Part shown: positions 31,891 through 34,343 of the stretch, one piece after another
Layout of the letters: each line of letters opens with the position of its first letter
Position numbering within the stretch: the stretch's first letter is position 1
DNA from: Acinetobacter lwoffii
GTDB lineage: Bacteria; Pseudomonadota; Gammaproteobacteria; Pseudomonadales; Moraxellaceae
Length of the DNA stretch: 34,343 bases
Reading direction: 5' to 3'
Assembly: GCF_002321025.1 (NCBI RefSeq)
Contig: NZ_DCLL01000059.1
Span: 1 to 34,343, forward strand
Translations under genes and position numbers: made by a program
The notes under the pieces: model-generated
Database searches by the model: none
What the model was told of the DNA's origin: nothing
Seen by the model: the letters and a program-made list of their open reading frames with translations, nothing else

Positions 31891-33375
31891 CTAGTTAAAC
31901 CATGATTCGCGCGCTTTCATAATGAGTTGACCTGCTTTCTCAGCACCCAAACCTTCAATATCTTCGATATCGTCAGTCGCCTGATCTGCTAAATCATCCA
32001 CTGTTACCACACCACGAGCTGCTAGCGCTTGCGCGATCTCTACTGTCATGCCTTCCATTGCAACAAGTTCTTCACTTGGCGCTTGTATGTTCTCTTGCTG
32101 TTGTAATGCATCAGCAAGTGCAATTTCTTTCGCACGGCTTTGCAGTAGTTCAACCAGTTCCGCATCCAGTTCGATTTCATCAAACGTTTCTGCAGGAACA
32201 TAAGCAATTTCTTCAAGCGAGGTGAAGCCCATTTCTACCAATGCCATCGCCAAATCTTCCGCGATATCCAGACGGGTAACAAACATGTCTAAATATTGTT
32301 GCGCTTCGTTTTGTTGACGGGCGTAGTATTCCTCTTCCAGCATCATGTCCAGCTTGTAGCCAGTCAATTCAGATGCCAGACGAACGTTCTGACCTTGTGA
32401 ACCAATCGCACGTGCCAACTGATCGCTGGTTGCGAAAATGATATCTGCAGTACGTGCATCTTCATCGATGACAATACTCGATACATCTGCTGGTTCCAAT
32501 GCACTTGCGATATATTGCGCAGGATCATCCGACCAAACTACCACATCAATACGCTCGCCATTGAGCTCTTGCTGTACAGCTTGAATACGGGTACCACGCA
32601 TACCAATACAAGCACCCACCGGGTCAATACGGTGGTCATTGGTTTTCACTGCAATTTTAGCACGAACGCCTGGTTGGCGAGCCGCCGCTTTAATTTCAAT
32701 AATTTCTTCAGAAATCTCAGGGATTTCTTTCTTCATCAATGCAATCAGCATATCCGGTTTAGCACGTGACAGTTGTAACTGCGCACCACGACCTTCACGG
32801 TTGACATTGAATAGAATCGCATTCACGCGTTGCTTCGGACGAAGGATTTCTTTCGGAATCATTTCTTCGCGAGCAAGATACGCTTCAGCATTGTCACCTA
32901 GGTCAATGATAAAGCCGTCTTTGGTTTGTTTTTTCACTTCACCGTAGATCAGCTCGCCGACTTTAGATTCGTAAGCATCGGCTACGAGTGCACGTTCTGC
33001 TTCACGGATCTTCTGTACGATCACTTGCTTGGCAATTTGCGCTGCAATACGACCGAAGTCAATCGATTCAACTTCAAGCTCACGAATGTCGCCAATCGAC
33101 CATTTTGCCGGATCAACATCAGAGATGGCATCCTGACAAGCTGGCATTTCATGGTCTTCGTCTGCAACCACTTCCCACTGACGGAAAGTACGATAGTCAC
33201 CTGTTTTACGATCGATTTCCACACGTAAACGTGCTTCTTCCGAATGTGTTCCTTCGTAGAATTTTTTCTTTGTCGCAGCAACTAAAGCTTGCTCAAGCGC
33301 TTCAAAGATCGCTTCACGAGGTACACCTTTTTCGTTACTAACCGTTTCAACGACGGTCAGAATTTCACGTGCCAT
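31891..33375 (-). CDS. nusA: Transcription termination/antitermination factor NusA
   Basis: RNA polymerase-binding elongation factor. The 494-residue protein has the N-terminal RNAP-binding domain, an S1 domain (GEVKKQTKDGFIIDLGDNAEAYL region), two KH domains (ACIGMRGTRIQAVQQEL and AIGSQGQNVRLASEL) and C-terminal acidic repeats with helix-hairpin-helix character (DLADQATDDIEDIEGLGAEKAG), as in Gammaproteobacteria. It lies between rimP and infB; the gap to rimP is 34 nt. Confidence 0.98.
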   Translation of the reverse strand: MAREILTVVETVSNEKGVPREAIFEALEQALVAATKKKFYEGTHSEEARLRVEIDRKTGDYRTFRQWEVVADEDHEMPACQDAISDVDPAKWSIGDIRELEVESIDFGRIAAQIAKQVIVQKIREAERALVADAYESKVGELIYGEVKKQTKDGFIIDLGDNAEAYLAREEMIPKEILRPKQRVNAILFNVNREGRGAQLQLSRAKPDMLIALMKKEIPEISEEIIEIKAAARQPGVRAKIAVKTNDHRIDPVGACIGMRGTRIQAVQQELNGERIDVVVWSDDPAQYIASALEPADVSSIVIDEDARTADIIFATSDQLARAIGSQGQNVRLASELTGYKLDMMLEEEYYARQQNEAQQYLDMFVTRLDIAEDLAMALVEMGFTSLEEIAYVPAETFDEIELDAELVELLQSRAKEIALADALQQQENIQAPSEELVAMEGMTVEIAQALAARGVVTVDDLADQATDDIEDIEGLGAEKAGQLIMKARESWFN

Positions 33376-33409
33376 ACGTCACCTATTCGTTAAATTTTTA
33401 TTTATTAAA

Positions 33410-33934
33410 TTAATCTTGGAAGACCAAATTTGCTTTATCGATATTGTGACTGTCGATCTCCAATACCTGTTGCTTTTCTACTTCAACCTGAATCATTTCA
33501 TTTTCAAGATCGACAGCAACCAGTTTGGCCTGGAATTTACGACGGTTATCTACCGCACTGATCAAACGTAGTGCTACGGTATGACCGATATAGCCTGACA
33601 TCTGCTCGAGCTGGAAGAATGGACGGTCCCAGCCTGGCGAAGATACTTCAAGTGAATATTCACCCGAGATCGGATCATGAACATCCAGCATTGCACCCAC
33701 TTGCTGCGTGACACGCACACAATCCTGAACGCCAATACCACGCCCCTGCTCTTCTTCACCATCTTCATTGATTGCTGGTGCAACGCTCTCATCGACTGGC
33801 TTGTCGATGTAGATACGTAATAACGAACATTTACCCTGTGGCAGGAATTCAATCCCCCAAAGGTTTACATTACAGGCTTCAACTGCTGGTGCAATCAAGT
33901 CCTGAAGTGCTTGAGTTTTATTTGATAGCTTCAT
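33410..33934 (-). CDS. rimP: Ribosome maturation factor RimP
   Basis: Factor needed for 30S subunit assembly. The 174-residue protein shows LIAPAVEACNVNLWGIEFLP, LLRIYIDKP, GIGVQDCVRVTQQVGAMLDV and YSLEVSSPGWDRPFF, all RimP hallmarks. A small acidic insert (NEDGEEEQGRG) separates two strands of the N-terminal domain. GAGAG precedes ATG 33934. It is the first protein gene of the nusA-infB operon. Confidence 0.97.
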   Translation of the reverse strand: MKLSNKTQALQDLIAPAVEACNVNLWGIEFLPQGKCSLLRIYIDKPVDESVAPAINEDGEEEQGRGIGVQDCVRVTQQVGAMLDVHDPISGEYSLEVSSPGWDRPFFQLEQMSGYIGHTVALRLISAVDNRRKFQAKLVAVDLENEMIQVEVEKQQVLEIDSHNIDKANLVFQD

Positions 33935-34054
33935 TTACTCTCGTCATCTGGTGCGATTTTATGATCTATTTGACCACTACAAACCAATACAAACTATAGT
34001 AGTAGTGAAACATGGAGATTTGACCAAATAATGTCGACACTACACGATAGCCAA
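33935..34054 (-). other. Upstream region of rimP
   Basis: Contains the direct repeat ATTTGACCA at 33968-33976 and 34018-34026, spaced exactly 50 bp, and an inverted repeat CACTAC (33975-33980) with GTAGTG (34002-34007). TATAGT on the minus strand at about 33994-33999 could be a -10 box, but no matching -35 was found. Confidence 0.3.
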
Positions 34055-34077
34055 TAAAAAAGGGCGTAAATCGCCCC
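34055..34077 (-). terminator. Second terminator between the initiator tRNA and rimP
   Basis: On the minus strand GGGCG-ATTTA-CGCCC is followed by six T residues (complement of 34056-34061). A short GC-rich intrinsic terminator. Confidence 0.75.
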
Positions 34078-34118
34078 AATTAATGCACAATTTAAGATTT
34101 TTTCAAATCCCACTGTGC

Positions 34119-34145
34119 AAAAAGGCCCACCTTGTTGTGAGCCTC
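34119..34145 (-). terminator. Terminator of the initiator tRNA gene
   Basis: On the minus strand AGGCTCAC and GTGGGCCT form an 8-bp stem (one G-U) with a 6-nt loop and a T5 tail. It begins 13 nt after the tRNA 3' end. Confidence 0.8.
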
Positions 34146-34157
34146 TTTTTAGAAACT

Positions 34158-34234
<77 letters not shown>

Positions 34235-34247
34235 TCAACGTGCAAAA

Positions 34248-34276
34248 ATTATATACAAAAGATGAGAACTTTTCAA
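34248..34276 (-). promoter_or_regulatory. Promoter of the initiator tRNA
   Basis: Minus strand: -35 TTGAAA (34271-34276), 17-bp spacer, perfect -10 TATAAT (34248-34253), 13 nt before the tRNA 5' end. This is the best consensus match among the promoters I found in this window. Confidence 0.75.
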
Positions 34277-34322
34277 TCAAAACCACATCATTCTGCATAT
34301 TTGTCATCTGTCGCTGAAAAAG

Positions 34323-34343
34323 TGGTAGCGGGAGCTGGATTTG
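34323..34343 (-). tRNA. 3' end of a second tRNA-fMet (cut by the window edge)
   Basis: The 21 nt starting TGGTAGCGGGAG are identical to 34158-34178, the CCA end, acceptor strand and part of the T arm of the initiator tRNA. The rest lies outside the window, so identity of the anticodon is inferred. Confidence 0.75.

Noticed and set aside
31357..31905. 182-residue open frame antisense to infB
   Set aside because: It is a mirror of the Ala/Lys/Glu-rich IF-2 linker codons, gives an implausible Ala/Cys/Ser-rich protein and has no ribosome binding site or independent support.

Overview
The window looks like a chromosomal segment of a gammaproteobacterium of the family Moraxellaceae, most likely Acinetobacter. 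The basis is protein-level recognition: a 295-residue fatty acyl-CoA reductase closely resembling Acr1 of Acinetobacter baylyi, a division/cell-wall cluster that begins directly at rsmH, and neighbour sets typical of that genus (tandem sulfate-binding proteins, gltX with tRNA-Ala and tRNA-Glu, a six-gene Mrp antiporter operon). I cannot name the species from sequence alone. I see no insertion sequence, prophage, integron or CRISPR array. Almost all of the window is core genome.

Layout. (1) 1-8.1 kb, minus strand: the front part of the dcw cluster, read rsmH-ftsL-ftsI-murE-murF-mraY with gaps of 0-15 nt. A terminator follows, then rlmA (23S rRNA methyltransferase). (2) 8.2-10.5 kb, minus strand: two tandem paralogous periplasmic sulfate-binding proteins, each with its own good promoter. 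(3) 10.9-13.6 kb, plus strand: a small predicted secreted protein, gltX, tRNA-Ala(GGC), tRNA-Glu(TTC) and a small zinc-ribbon membrane protein. (4) 13.6-15.3 kb, minus strand: the ABC-F translation factor ettA, starting at GTG. (5) 15.6-22.0 kb, plus strand: metY (O-acetylhomoserine sulfhydrylase), acr1 (wax-ester precursor synthesis), hisIE, then a UvrD-like helicase and an AAA/ABC-type ATPase that directly follow hisIE. (6) 22.4-28.7 kb, plus strand: an Mrp/Pha multisubunit cation/proton antiporter operon with fused A and B subunits. (7) 28.7-34.3 kb, minus strand: the initiator tRNA-fMet, then rimP-nusA-infB-rbfA, a conserved transcription/translation operon. The 3' end of a second identical tRNA lies at the window edge.

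How genes fit together: the dcw genes make and use peptidoglycan precursors at the septum. The two sulfate-binding proteins and metY belong to sulfur acquisition and methionine synthesis. gltX lies next to a tRNA it charges. The Mrp genes encode one membrane complex. rimP, nusA, infB, rbfA and the initiator tRNA all serve transcription elongation, translation initiation and 30S maturation.

The least explained part is 19.1-22.0 kb. A superfamily 1 helicase is followed by an ATPase of the AAA_21/COG3950 type that keeps Walker A but appears to have lost the ABC signature, the Walker B glutamate and the switch histidine together. It superficially recalls helicase/ATPase defence pairs such as Gabija, but I see no nuclease domain and do not claim a defence function. 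Other points of interest are a hairpin just before the mrpA start codon after a long leader, a 10-bp inverted repeat enclosing the -10 box of the tRNA-Ala/Glu promoter, a 21-bp palindrome upstream of metY, and a hydrophilic tail on MrpD.
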